Below, piece after piece: positions 1-7,050 of a DNA stretch of 22,333 bases. The position numbers and the translations under genes were made by a program. The notes beneath the pieces are model-generated. The model worked only from the letters and a program-made list of their open reading frames with translations, did no database searches and was not told where the DNA came from. Positions within the stretch are counted from its first letter, which is position 1, and each line of letters begins with the position of its first letter. Source of the stretch: Caldifarciminota bacterium (GTDB lineage Bacteria > WOR-3 > Hydrothermia > WGAB01). The stretch spans positions 1-22,333 of the forward strand of contig WGAB01000235.1 in assembly GCA_015489295.1 (NCBI GenBank), read 5' to 3'.

Positions 1-773
1 CCGCCCGGGCGGCCCTGCGCGCGGGCGCCGGACTGGTGTATGTGGCCGTGCCCGAAAGCCTGATGCCCGTGATGGAAACCAAACTCACCGAGGCCATCAA
101 GTTGCCGGTGCCGGAACTGGAGGGCCGTATTGTGCCTGAGGCCGTGGAAACCCTCCGCCGCACCGGCATTTCCTTTGACGCGGTGGCACTGGGGCCCGGC
201 CTGGGCCGAACCCCGCAGGTCAAGGAGTTTCTGCAGCAGTTCTTAGAGTGGTACCGCGGCCCCCTGGTGATTGATGCCGACGCCTTCGTGCTGCTCTACG
301 AAGACCCCGAGCACCGGCCCCTGCGGGAGGTGCCCCCTGTGCTCACGCCCCATCCGGGCGAGCTGGGCCGGGTGGCCGCCATGAACCCCCGGGCCGTGGA
401 CGAAAACCGGCTCTTTGTGGCCGAGGAACAGGTTGAACACCTGGGCGGCGTCTTAGTGCTCAAGGGGAAGCCCACCATCATCGCCACCCCGGACGGCCAC
501 ACCTATCTGAACCTCACCGGCAACCCGGGCATGGCCTCAGGCGGCACCGGCGATGTGCTGACCGGCATGATCGCCGCCTTTCTGGGGCAGGGCATGGAAC
601 CGGAGGAGGCCGCGGCGGCGGGCGTGTTCCTGCACGGCCTGGCCGGCGACCTGGCCGCCTTAGACCTCGGCGAGGAGAGTCTGATTGCCTCGGACCTGAT
701 CCGGTACCTGCCCCGGGCCTTCCGGCAGGTTCGGGCTCCTGAGGAACCGGAAGACCTAGTCTCGTCCGAATGA
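1..773 (+). CDS. nnrD: ADP-dependent NAD(P)H-hydrate dehydratase (NnrD domain), 5' partial
   Basis: The open frame runs in from the window edge (codons from base 3), so the start is missing. Its first visible residues, ARAALRAGAGLVYVAVPES, match the early strand and helix of the ribokinase-like YjeF C-terminal domain. Further hallmarks are VALGPGLGR, LVIDADAF and LTPHPGEL, followed by NPGMASGGTGDVLTG at about bases 521-565, which is the ATP/ADP-binding and catalytic Asp loop of the family. Known role: dehydration of damaged S-NAD(P)HX back to NAD(P)H, in the cytosol. About 256 residues are visible, nearly a whole dehydratase domain. I cannot tell whether the full gene is a stand-alone NnrD or the bifunctional Nnr with an N-terminal epimerase. 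The stop overlaps the next start in an ATGA, so translation is probably coupled to the propeller gene. Confidence 0.93.
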   Translation, partial: ARAALRAGAGLVYVAVPESLMPVMETKLTEAIKLPVPELEGRIVPEAVETLRRTGISFDAVALGPGLGRTPQVKEFLQQFLEWYRGPLVIDADAFVLLYEDPEHRPLREVPPVLTPHPGELGRVAAMNPRAVDENRLFVAEEQVEHLGGVLVLKGKPTIIATPDGHTYLNLTGNPGMASGGTGDVLTGMIAAFLGQGMEPEEAAAAGVFLHGLAGDLAALDLGEESLIASDLIRYLPRAFRQVRAPEEPEDLVSSE

Positions 774-2191
774 CCATGACCTGGTTGGGGATCCTGCTGT
801 CCTTCTGGACCCAACTGGGGGATTTTGGTACCGTTCGAGCCCTGTTTGTGCAGCATCCCGTGGTGGTGGCGGCCACGGAAGGTGGGTTTTTTCTTTACGA
901 TGTGAATCAACGGCGGCTCCTGGCCCGTCGCATCACCCCAAGACCCGTGGATTTTGCCGTGGCCGAACCGGGCAACCAGATGGTGTACTTTGTTTCGGGC
1001 CAGGACCTGTATCGCTGGATTCGGGGAACCCCCAGGTTTCAGCGGCTGGCCACCCTGGAATCGCCTGCCCAGGGCCTGGGGCTGGATGGCCGGTACCTCT
1101 GGGTGGACTACGGCCGCGGTCGAGTAGAACGCCGCACCTTTAGCGGGTTTTCCGCGGGCTTCCAGGCCCCGCCGGAGGCGGTGACCTGGTCGGGACCTCG
1201 GGGCGAATTGTCCCGTGATGATCCCCGGCTGGGGTTTCTGGCTCCCTTCACCCGCTGGACCCAGGACGCCGGTGAGGTGGCGTTCACGGTGTTCGTAGAA
1301 GCCTGGAACCGGCTCTACGCGGGCACGGCTGGCCTGGGCCTGTGGATCTACGATGCCCGGACTTCGGTGGCGCTGGACTCGGTGAACCCCGGGGTGTCGG
1401 GCCACCCTGTCGTCGACCTCACGGTTGCCTCCACGGGCACCTGGTGGTTCGCCACGCCCCGGACCCTCTGCCGATGGCAGGACCCCTTTACCCGGGTTTG
1501 GGTGGCCGGACAGCGGGCCGATTTTCCGGCCACCGAACTCCAGCGGATCCTCTGGACCCCGGAAGGCCTTTGGATCGGCACCCGCAGCGGCTTGTTTTTA
1601 TATGTTCCCGATCGATTTCAGTGGCCCACGCTAAAGGCCTGGGTGACCGACCTGGCCTACCGGGAGGGCACCCTTTGGATCGGCACGCCCCGCGGCGCCT
1701 ATCGGCTGGACGATGACCTGCGGATGTCTGAGGGGGAGGTGTACCGGATCCTGCCCACCCATGGAGGCCTGGTCCTGCTCACGGACCTGGGTGTGGCCTA
1801 CTGGCCTTCGGATTCCGGAGCCGTGCAAACCCTGCGGGACCCCCTGGGCTGGCTGGACGCCCGGGTGAGCACGGCTGGGGCCGTGTTTCGTGATACCGTG
1901 TGGGTCTCGGGTACCGACGGCTTGGTGTACTGGCAGCCCGGGGACACGACCTTCGCCTATCTGGCCATGCCCTTTGCACCGGCCGAGCAGCCGGTAAAGG
2001 ACGTGAGGGTCAATGCCCGCCATATCCTTGTGGCCAGTGCCTTCAGCGTGTACGATTACCGGCGATCCGAGCGGCACTGGCAGCCCCTGTGGGAGGGAGT
2101 GGAGGACCTGGGGCTTATTCAACGGGTATACCTGAATGGCGACACCCTGGCCGTGGCCGGGGAACGCGGAGTTCTATTGACATGGCCGTAA
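770..2191 (+). CDS. Probable secreted beta-propeller protein with Reg_prop-like repeats
   Basis: 473 residues, function not recognised. The N-terminus (MTWLGILLSFW) could be a short, weak signal peptide; a second ATG at 776 is an equally possible start. The body is rich in Trp, Gly and Tyr and carries propeller-blade motifs: LYAGTAGLGLWIYD at about residues 182-195, LWIGTRSGL at 267-275 and LWIGTPRGA at 302-310. These resemble the two-component-regulator propeller repeat (typically W-I-G-T-x-x-G-L). No kinase, DNA-binding or transmembrane domain follows, so it is a bare propeller. The opening, which reads as a data-display strand (VVVAATEGGFFLYD, 31-44), is reminiscent of PorZ-type propellers of the type IX secretion system, but that is only a resemblance. 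It overlaps nnrD by 4 bases and the DprA-like gene by 10 bases. Confidence 0.75.
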   Translation: MTMTWLGILLSFWTQLGDFGTVRALFVQHPVVVAATEGGFFLYDVNQRRLLARRITPRPVDFAVAEPGNQMVYFVSGQDLYRWIRGTPRFQRLATLESPAQGLGLDGRYLWVDYGRGRVERRTFSGFSAGFQAPPEAVTWSGPRGELSRDDPRLGFLAPFTRWTQDAGEVAFTVFVEAWNRLYAGTAGLGLWIYDARTSVALDSVNPGVSGHPVVDLTVASTGTWWFATPRTLCRWQDPFTRVWVAGQRADFPATELQRILWTPEGLWIGTRSGLFLYVPDRFQWPTLKAWVTDLAYREGTLWIGTPRGAYRLDDDLRMSEGEVYRILPTHGGLVLLTDLGVAYWPSDSGAVQTLRDPLGWLDARVSTAGAVFRDTVWVSGTDGLVYWQPGDTTFAYLAMPFAPAEQPVKDVRVNARHILVASAFSVYDYRRSERHWQPLWEGVEDLGLIQRVYLNGDTLAVAGERGVLLTWP

Positions 2192-3081
2192 AAGAGCCCG
2201 AAGAGTTCTGGCTGGTTGCCCTCCATACCCTGCCCGGGATCCGGATGGCCCGGGTGGCGCGAATCCTGGAAATCCTCCGGCACGAAGGCCGCCCCCTGTC
2301 CACCTTCTTCACGGCTTCTCCAGAAGAGTGGACCGAAACGTACGGGCTGCCAGCACCGGTGGCCGAGCATCTTCGAGCACATCGGGAACAGCACCTGGCC
2401 CGGGCGCGGGAACTCTGGCAGGAGCTCCAGAGCCAGGGTGTGCGGGTGATGGCGATGGATCACCCCCGATATCCTCCGGAATTGCGGCGGTTGCCGTATC
2501 CGGTTCCGGTGTTGTACACCGTGGGAGAGGAAACCCTGTGGAGCAAGCGTCCCCGGATTGCCTTTCTGAACTCAAGGTTTTTCCAGAAGGGCACCGATCA
2601 GTTCCTGCGTTCGGCGGCCTCGGCTGTGGAACAGGAACTCAGGCTCTGTGTGGTGACCAGTGCCTTCCGGCTGGTGTATCGGATGGGTGCCGAAGCGGCA
2701 GTGGAACACGGGGCTCCGGTGATCCTGGTGGGCGACCGTGGAATCCGCTTTCTCCTGGAGAGCCGCTGGCTCCGGAACCTAAAGGGCACCTGGTTGCTCG
2801 TGACCCCAGCCGCGCCCGAAGACGTGGGAACCCCTGGCTCGGGCATGGTGCGTGACGATCTCATCGGCTGCCTGGCCGACGTGCTGGTGGGCTTTGAGAT
2901 TTACCGGGGCGGCAACATGGAGCGCCAGTTTCGGGAGGCCCTCAAGGCGGGGAAAACCGCCCTGGTGTGGCAACGGAAGGGGCACGACCTGGCCAATCCT
3001 CACCTGATCCAGCAGGGTGCCTTGTCCTTTGCCACCGAGGCCGAACTCGTGGCCCGGCTCCGCGACGAACTGGGCCTTTAG
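2182..3081 (+). CDS. Divergent DprA/Smf-like protein
   Basis: 299 residues from the ATG at 2182, which lies inside the 3' end of the propeller gene. The start was chosen because MAVKEPEEFWLVALHTLPGI gives the usual DprA N-terminus with a helix-hairpin-helix (LPGI, 17-20). The family fold is followed throughout: YPPELRRLPYPVPVLYTVGE (97-116) is the linker before the Rossmann domain, and LIQQGA (275-280) matches the end of that domain. The diagnostic positions are altered. The usual G-S-R loop reads FLNSR (128-132), the SGxAxGID segment reads VTSAFRLVYRMGAE (158-171), and the FPxRNR segment reads RDD (224-226). Known DprA binds ssDNA and loads RecA during transformation. Whether this copy binds DNA is doubtful, and a repurposed paralogue is likely. 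It ends 2 bases before the convergent accB stop. Confidence 0.75.
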   Translation: MAVKEPEEFWLVALHTLPGIRMARVARILEILRHEGRPLSTFFTASPEEWTETYGLPAPVAEHLRAHREQHLARARELWQELQSQGVRVMAMDHPRYPPELRRLPYPVPVLYTVGEETLWSKRPRIAFLNSRFFQKGTDQFLRSAASAVEQELRLCVVTSAFRLVYRMGAEAAVEHGAPVILVGDRGIRFLLESRWLRNLKGTWLLVTPAAPEDVGTPGSGMVRDDLIGCLADVLVGFEIYRGGNMERQFREALKAGKTALVWQRKGHDLANPHLIQQGALSFATEAELVARLRDELGL

Positions 3082-3083
3082 GC

Positions 3084-3566
3084 TCAGTCCAGGGGTTCAA
3101 TCCAGAAGAGCACCTGCCCGTATTCCACCGGCGTGGCGTCCTCCACCGGAATTTCCACGATGCGCCCCCGCACCTCGGAGGGAATCTCGTTCATCACCTT
3201 CATGGCCTCCACGATGCAGAGGATCTGGCCGGGCTCCACGATGTCGCCCACCTCCACATAGGGGGGCTGGTCGGGCGCCGGGCGGCGGTAAAAGGTGCCC
3301 ACGATGGGCGAGCGCACCGCCACGAGCCCGCGCTTTTCGGGAGGCTCAGCCTCCTTTTTTTCGGCAGGCGGGGTTTCGGTGGCTTCTGGGGGTTTGGCCG
3401 CCGGGGCCGCCGGCGACGGCGGTGGAGGTGCCACCTGGGCTACGGGCACGCCCCGGTTCCGCACGATCCGCAGAAGGGTGTCGCCCTCGCGGATCGTGAG
3501 CTCATCCAGGCCCTTCTCTTCCACGAGTTCAATGAGTTTGCGGATTTCCTTGAAGTCCAGAGCCAA
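3084..3566 (-). CDS. accB: Acetyl-CoA carboxylase biotin carboxyl carrier protein (BCCP)
   Basis: 160 residues, starting with TTG two bases after the efp stop. The start is supported by the typical BCCP opening, [19 protein letters not shown]. It has three parts: an N-terminal helical/strand region (1-40), an Ala/Pro-rich flexible linker (about 43-78), and the C-terminal biotinyl domain (80-160) with EAMKVMNEI. Lys123 of this motif is the biotinylation site. Known role: it carries CO2 on biotin between biotin carboxylase (AccC) and carboxyltransferase in the first step of fatty-acid synthesis. In many bacteria pepP/pepQ, efp, accB and accC are contiguous. Here the first three are in that order, but accC is missing downstream, where the convergent DprA-like gene ends 2 bases away. 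The non-ATG start and tight spacing suggest coupling to efp. Confidence 0.95.
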   Translation of the reverse strand: MALDFKEIRKLIELVEEKGLDELTIREGDTLLRIVRNRGVPVAQVAPPPPSPAAPAAKPPEATETPPAEKKEAEPPEKRGLVAVRSPIVGTFYRRPAPDQPPYVEVGDIVEPGQILCIVEAMKVMNEIPSEVRGRIVEIPVEDATPVEYGQVLFWIEPLD

Positions 3567-3568
3567 GG

Positions 3569-4120
3569 CTACTTCACCCGTTCAATGTATTTGCCGGTGC
3601 GGGTGTCCACCCGCACGATGTCGCCCACCTGAACGAAGAGGGGCACCTGCACCACGATGCCGGTTTCCAGTTTGGCCGGTTTGGAGCCGCCGGAGGCCGT
3701 GTCGCCCTTGAGGCCGGGATCGGTTTCCACCACCTCCAATTCCACATGGAAGGGCAGTTCCAGCCCGATGGGTCGGCCCTCGGCATACAGGATGTTCACC
3801 TCGATGCCCTCCTTGAGGTAGCCCAGGGCTTCCTCGATCTGCGCGCGGTCGAACACCACTTCCTCGTAGGTTTCGGTATCGTAGAAGTGGTACAGGTCGC
3901 CGGTGCTGTAGGAGAAGTGGGCCGGTCGGCGTTCAAGACGGATTTCCTCCACCCGGTCGGATTCCCGGAGGGTGACCTCCCGCACCGCACCGGTTTGCAC
4001 GTTTTTCAACCGGGCGCGGGTGGTGGCCCCGCCCCGGCCCATGTGCTGGTGCTGATAGTCCAGCACCAGGTAGATTTCATCGTTCCACTTGATGGCCATC
4101 CCGGTTCTGAGTTCCGGCAT
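3569..4120 (-). CDS. efp: Elongation factor P
   Basis: 183 residues, the usual length, with the three OB/KOW-like domains. The C-terminal signature is intact: [19 protein letters not shown], then [25 protein letters not shown] split over the last two strands. Known role: binds between the P and E sites and relieves stalling at polyproline. The tip of the domain I loop reads MGRGGA, so the residue aligned with the modified Lys34 of E. coli is Arg29. That excludes EpmA-type beta-lysylation at this site; it could be unmodified or rhamnosylated, and no modification gene is in the window. I recall MGRG loops in Thermotoga-like and Chloroflexi EF-P (unchecked). Upstream lie AAGGAG 8 bases before the ATG and a TAAAAT -10-like box, so efp may also have its own promoter. 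Confidence 0.97.
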   Translation of the reverse strand: MPELRTGMAIKWNDEIYLVLDYQHQHMGRGGATTRARLKNVQTGAVREVTLRESDRVEEIRLERRPAHFSYSTGDLYHFYDTETYEEVVFDRAQIEEALGYLKEGIEVNILYAEGRPIGLELPFHVELEVVETDPGLKGDTASGGSKPAKLETGIVVQVPLFVQVGDIVRVDTRTGKYIERVK

Positions 4121-4151
4121 AGGTCCGCTCCTTCTTTCTGCAGCGTTGTCA

Positions 4152-4157
4152 ATTTTA
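4152..4157 (-). promoter_or_regulatory. Candidate -10 box (TAAAAT) for efp-accB
   Basis: On the minus strand the short gap before efp contains TAAAAT. A start site about 7 bases downstream would give a leader of about 25 bases that includes AAGGAG. No convincing -35 TTGACA lies 16-18 bases upstream, so this is only a weak prediction of an internal promoter within the longer run of genes. Confidence 0.35.
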
Positions 4158-4161
4158 CCGC

Positions 4162-5268
4162 CTACAGGCGGATCAGTTCCCGGGGCGATTGGGTGAGCAC
4201 CTTGGCCCCATTGGGGCGAATCACCACGAGATCCTCAATACGAACGCCGCCGAGATGCGGCAAATAGATGCCGGGTTCTATGGTGACCACATGGCCCACC
4301 CGGAGCCGGGAGATGAACTGCTCCGGCCGTTTGCCCCGTCGGGGTGCGAGCCACGGCGCCTCATGGATCTCCAGGCCCACGCCGTGGCCCAGGGAATGGC
4401 CGAAGGCCTCGCCGTACCCTGCGTTGCGAATGTACGCGCGGGCCACCTCGTCCAGATCGGCGGTGCTCATGCCGGGGCGGGCCGCCTCAATGGCCCGGGC
4501 CCGGGCATCGTTCACGATGTGGTAGATCTTCTCGAACTCGGGGTCCACCTGCGAGCCGATCCACACGGTGCGGGTCATATCCGAGGCGTACCCCTCGTAC
4601 ACGCAGCCGAAGTCCAGGAGCAGCGGGGCATTGTGGGCGATCTTTACCGGCCGCGGCTGGGCATGGGGCAGGGCAGTGTGGGTGCCGGAGGCCACGATGG
4701 TGGGAAAGGAAGGGCCGGAGGCGCCGTACTTCTTCATGCGGTACTCGATCTCGGCCGCCAGGTCCAGCTCGGTCATGCGCTCGGGTTCCACCAGGTTCAA
4801 CACATCCTCAAAGATGCGGTCGGTGATCTCCTGGGCCTTGCGGATCCGGGCGATCTCCTCTCCGTCTTTGATGGCACGCAGGCGGAGCACCTGGTCCGGA
4901 AGGGGCACGAGTTCCCGTGAGGTCCGGCGGGTCAGCGCGCCCTCCAGGAACCGGTAAAACCCCAGGGTGGTGTGCTCGGCCTCCAGGCCGATGCGTCGGC
5001 CCGGCCGCAGGAGGTGCAGCACCTCCCGCAGCACCTCCCGGGGGATCCGCACCCTAATCCAGGGGAACACCTCCTGGTGGGCCTGATCGCGGTACCGAAA
5101 GTCGGACACGAAATAGACCCGGCGGTTCCGCACGATCAGGTACCCCGCCGAGCCCGAAAAGTTCGCGAGATACCGGATGTTGGGCAGGTGGGTGATGAGG
5201 ACCAGGTCCACACCCCGTTTCTGCATCCAGGCCCGATACCGTTTCAGCCTTTGGGCGGCGGGTTTCAT
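4162..5268 (-). CDS. pepP: Xaa-Pro aminopeptidase (M24B family)
   Basis: 368 residues. The start MKPAAQRLKRYRAWMQ was chosen because it is the creatinase-type N-terminal domain opening; the open frame extends further upstream but only as an overlap with the preceding gene. The N-terminal domain (about 1-130) is followed by the pita-bread metallopeptidase domain. The expected dinuclear metal ligands are all present: Asp219 and Asp230 (LLDFGCVYEGYASDMTRT), His295 (HSLGHGVGLEIHE), Glu331 (TIEPGIYLP) and Glu345 (GVRIED). A substrate-side His lies in LPHAQPRP (about 202). It cleaves N-terminal residues preceding proline, in the cytosol. The start overlaps the stop of the secreted lamin-tail gene (ATGA) and has no obvious Shine-Dalgarno site, so translation is probably coupled. 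The substrate class (aminopeptidase versus prolidase) cannot be fixed from sequence, so the symbol is tentative. Confidence 0.93.
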   Translation of the reverse strand: MKPAAQRLKRYRAWMQKRGVDLVLITHLPNIRYLANFSGSAGYLIVRNRRVYFVSDFRYRDQAHQEVFPWIRVRIPREVLREVLHLLRPGRRIGLEAEHTTLGFYRFLEGALTRRTSRELVPLPDQVLRLRAIKDGEEIARIRKAQEITDRIFEDVLNLVEPERMTELDLAAEIEYRMKKYGASGPSFPTIVASGTHTALPHAQPRPVKIAHNAPLLLDFGCVYEGYASDMTRTVWIGSQVDPEFEKIYHIVNDARARAIEAARPGMSTADLDEVARAYIRNAGYGEAFGHSLGHGVGLEIHEAPWLAPRRGKRPEQFISRLRVGHVVTIEPGIYLPHLGGVRIEDLVVIRPNGAKVLTQSPRELIRL

Positions 5269-7010
5269 GGCTCTTGCAGGAGGATGAAGGTTCCCTGCAG
5301 GCTCAGCGAGCCTGCCTGCAGACGGTAGAGGTACACGCCGCTGGGCAGGGAAGGGGTGATGCGCAGGGTGCGGGCGACGCCAGCCTGGCGGTACACCACC
5401 CGGCCCGTGATGTCGTAGAGCACCACCCGGTAGGCAGAGGCGGCAGGCAGGGTGAACCGGAGCGTATGGAACCCCGAGGTTTGGACCCGGATCTTCGCGG
5501 TGTGCCGGGTGTCCCCTTCGGCAACGGCCACGTAGTTGCCCCAGCCGGGGGTCAGGGAATCGGCGGCCTGGAAGTCGAGTGCCGGCACATCGGTGTCGTG
5601 GCCGTCGGGGTACCGGATCAGGCTCTGGCCGGGGTCCACATCCGGGGCGGCGTTGGTGCTGCCCATCTGGCCGCCGGTGCCGTACCACACGGCGTCCACC
5701 TCGGTGCCGTCGGGCAGGTAGAGGTGTACATCATCGCCCGAGTTGCTGAGCCGCAGGTAATCGCCGTCGCCCACGCCGTAGGAGATCAGCGGTACCCCGG
5801 CGGGCACCGAAAAGTGCAGCAGGAAGGAATCGGCCGTGTGGGTGAGCACCACGAAGCCGCCGGCCGGAATCACGGTGCCGTTCGGCAGCACGAACCGGCC
5901 CTCGTAGGTGGTATCCGGGTTGTTGATGTCCGTGAGGATCCAGCCCGAGAGGTCCACATCCTGGGAACCGGCATTGTACAGTTCAATCCATTCGGCGAAG
6001 GGCTCGGGCCCCTGGCTGCCATCGTTGGCCAGGTCGTACATCACCTCGTTGATCTTCACGGGCGGCAGTTCCATCACCGTGTAGGAAAAGGTGTCGGTGA
6101 CGGTGGTGGCTCCGGAATCGTCCTGCGCCCACAGGAAGTAGAACACCTGGGTTCCCAGGGGCTGGCCCGGCAGGGTGTAATAGTAGGTGTGGCCCACCAC
6201 GGAATCGTGGGGCACCTGGGTGAAGCCCGTGGGGCTGTTCAGGGCGTAGTACAGGGCGTCGCCCGTGACCGCGCTCTCGTCGGTGATGTCGGCGAAAACC
6301 ACCGCGGCCTCGTCCGGGCCCGGTGTGCCGGGAATCCGGCCGATATTGGTGATCTGGGGCGGCATGTTCTGGCCCCCGCCCAGGTACTCGATGTCCTCTT
6401 CGGTGCGGGGATCGATCTCAAACTCGCCGTAGCTGAAGCGCACCGGGCCCTGGATGTTGTACCGGGCACCGAGTTGGGGCGTATAGGGCACGCCGAGGTC
6501 GTCGATCTGCACCGGGCCGGAGCCGTCGTCCACGTACCACTCGCCGTACTGGTTGGGCAGTTCGGTGCAGGTGGCGTTTTCCACCCGCACAAATACCCCC
6601 TCGTACATCTCCTGGCTCACCTCGCCGGTGGCGAGCAGGGTGGGGCCCGGGGGCGTGAGCCCCGAGGCCAGCACGGTGATGGTGCCGGAGGAGGTGTTGA
6701 TCTCGGTCATGTTGTAGTACTCGGCCACCTCGCCCGTTACCTGCAGGCTATCGCCCACCTGTACCGCCGGCGTGGTGTTGTTGCCGCGGTAAATCAGGAT
6801 GCCGTGCCAGGCACCGCCCGGGCGTTCTTCGATGAACACCAGGTTGTCGCCGAAGACACCGGTGACGATGCCGAAGGTGGTGACGGTTTGCCCCACATAG
6901 GGCGAGTCTCCCGAGGGATCGGTGGTGTACTGGATGTCGTAGATGCTCACCACCTGCTGGGCACTCAGGACGCCGACGCCCACAAGAAGCGTCCACATCA
7001 AGCGTTTCAT
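5265..7010 (-). CDS. Secreted OB-fold / lamin-tail-domain protein with C-terminal sorting-like domain
   Basis: 581 residues. A signal peptide (MKRLMWTLLVGVGVLSAQ, cleavage near 17-19) is followed by an OB-fold-like region (about 20-210, with YDIQYTTDPSGDSPYVGQTV and later VDDGSGPVQIDD). This kind of domain is often found beside extracellular nucleases. Residues 217-312 look like an Ig/FN3-like sandwich. A lamin-tail domain follows (about 317-445: INEVMYD, EWIELYNAGSQDVDLSGW). The last about 75 residues (YRVVLYDITGRVVY, LPSGVYLYRLQAG) match the type IX secretion C-terminal domain or the related FlgD-like Ig fold. No nuclease catalytic domain is present, so it is probably a structural or binding surface protein. 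GGAGG lies 7-8 bases before the ATG, and a TATAAT box is upstream. Its stop overlaps the pepP start. Confidence 0.88.
   Translation of the reverse strand: MKRLMWTLLVGVGVLSAQQVVSIYDIQYTTDPSGDSPYVGQTVTTFGIVTGVFGDNLVFIEERPGGAWHGILIYRGNNTTPAVQVGDSLQVTGEVAEYYNMTEINTSSGTITVLASGLTPPGPTLLATGEVSQEMYEGVFVRVENATCTELPNQYGEWYVDDGSGPVQIDDLGVPYTPQLGARYNIQGPVRFSYGEFEIDPRTEEDIEYLGGGQNMPPQITNIGRIPGTPGPDEAAVVFADITDESAVTGDALYYALNSPTGFTQVPHDSVVGHTYYYTLPGQPLGTQVFYFLWAQDDSGATTVTDTFSYTVMELPPVKINEVMYDLANDGSQGPEPFAEWIELYNAGSQDVDLSGWILTDINNPDTTYEGRFVLPNGTVIPAGGFVVLTHTADSFLLHFSVPAGVPLISYGVGDGDYLRLSNSGDDVHLYLPDGTEVDAVWYGTGGQMGSTNAAPDVDPGQSLIRYPDGHDTDVPALDFQAADSLTPGWGNYVAVAEGDTRHTAKIRVQTSGFHTLRFTLPAASAYRVVLYDITGRVVYRQAGVARTLRITPSLPSGVYLYRLQAGSLSLQGTFILLQEP
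5297..5315. repeat. Small perfect inverted repeat (8-bp stem, 3-base loop)
   Basis: GCAGGCTC and GAGCCTGC flank a three-base loop, near the 3' end of the lamin-tail gene and about 30-50 bases before the pepP start on the minus strand. It lies in codons for the repeated LQAGSLSLQG peptide, so it may be purely coding. No U-tract follows on either strand. Confidence 0.4.
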
Positions 7011-7044
7011 GCCGGAACCTCCGTTGGTTTTTCAGGCTGGCCCA

Positions 7045-7050
7045 ATTATA
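7045..7050 (-). promoter_or_regulatory. Candidate -10 box (TATAAT) for the lamin-tail gene
   Basis: A perfect TATAAT on the minus strand overlaps the stop codon of the GlmU-like gene. Transcription starting about 7 bases downstream would give a leader of about 28 bases containing GGAGG. No clear -35 is visible. It would give the secreted protein, pepP, efp and accB a promoter separate from the BNR-GlmU-like pair. Confidence 0.45.

Noticed and set aside
1900..2181. 94-codon upstream extension of the DprA-like frame
   Set aside because: It lies inside the propeller gene in another frame and is low-complexity. The ATG at 2182 gives the expected N-terminus.
5017..5041. Short direct repeat GCAGCACCTCCCG in pepP
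   Set aside because: It is only two copies in tandem, encoding the repeated EVL(R/H) peptide. Nothing suggests a regulatory or mobile element.
5269..5688. 140-codon upstream extension of the Xaa-Pro peptidase frame
   Set aside because: It overlaps the coding sequence of the lamin-tail protein and shows only Arg/Pro-rich shadow sequence. The ATG at 5268 fits the family start.
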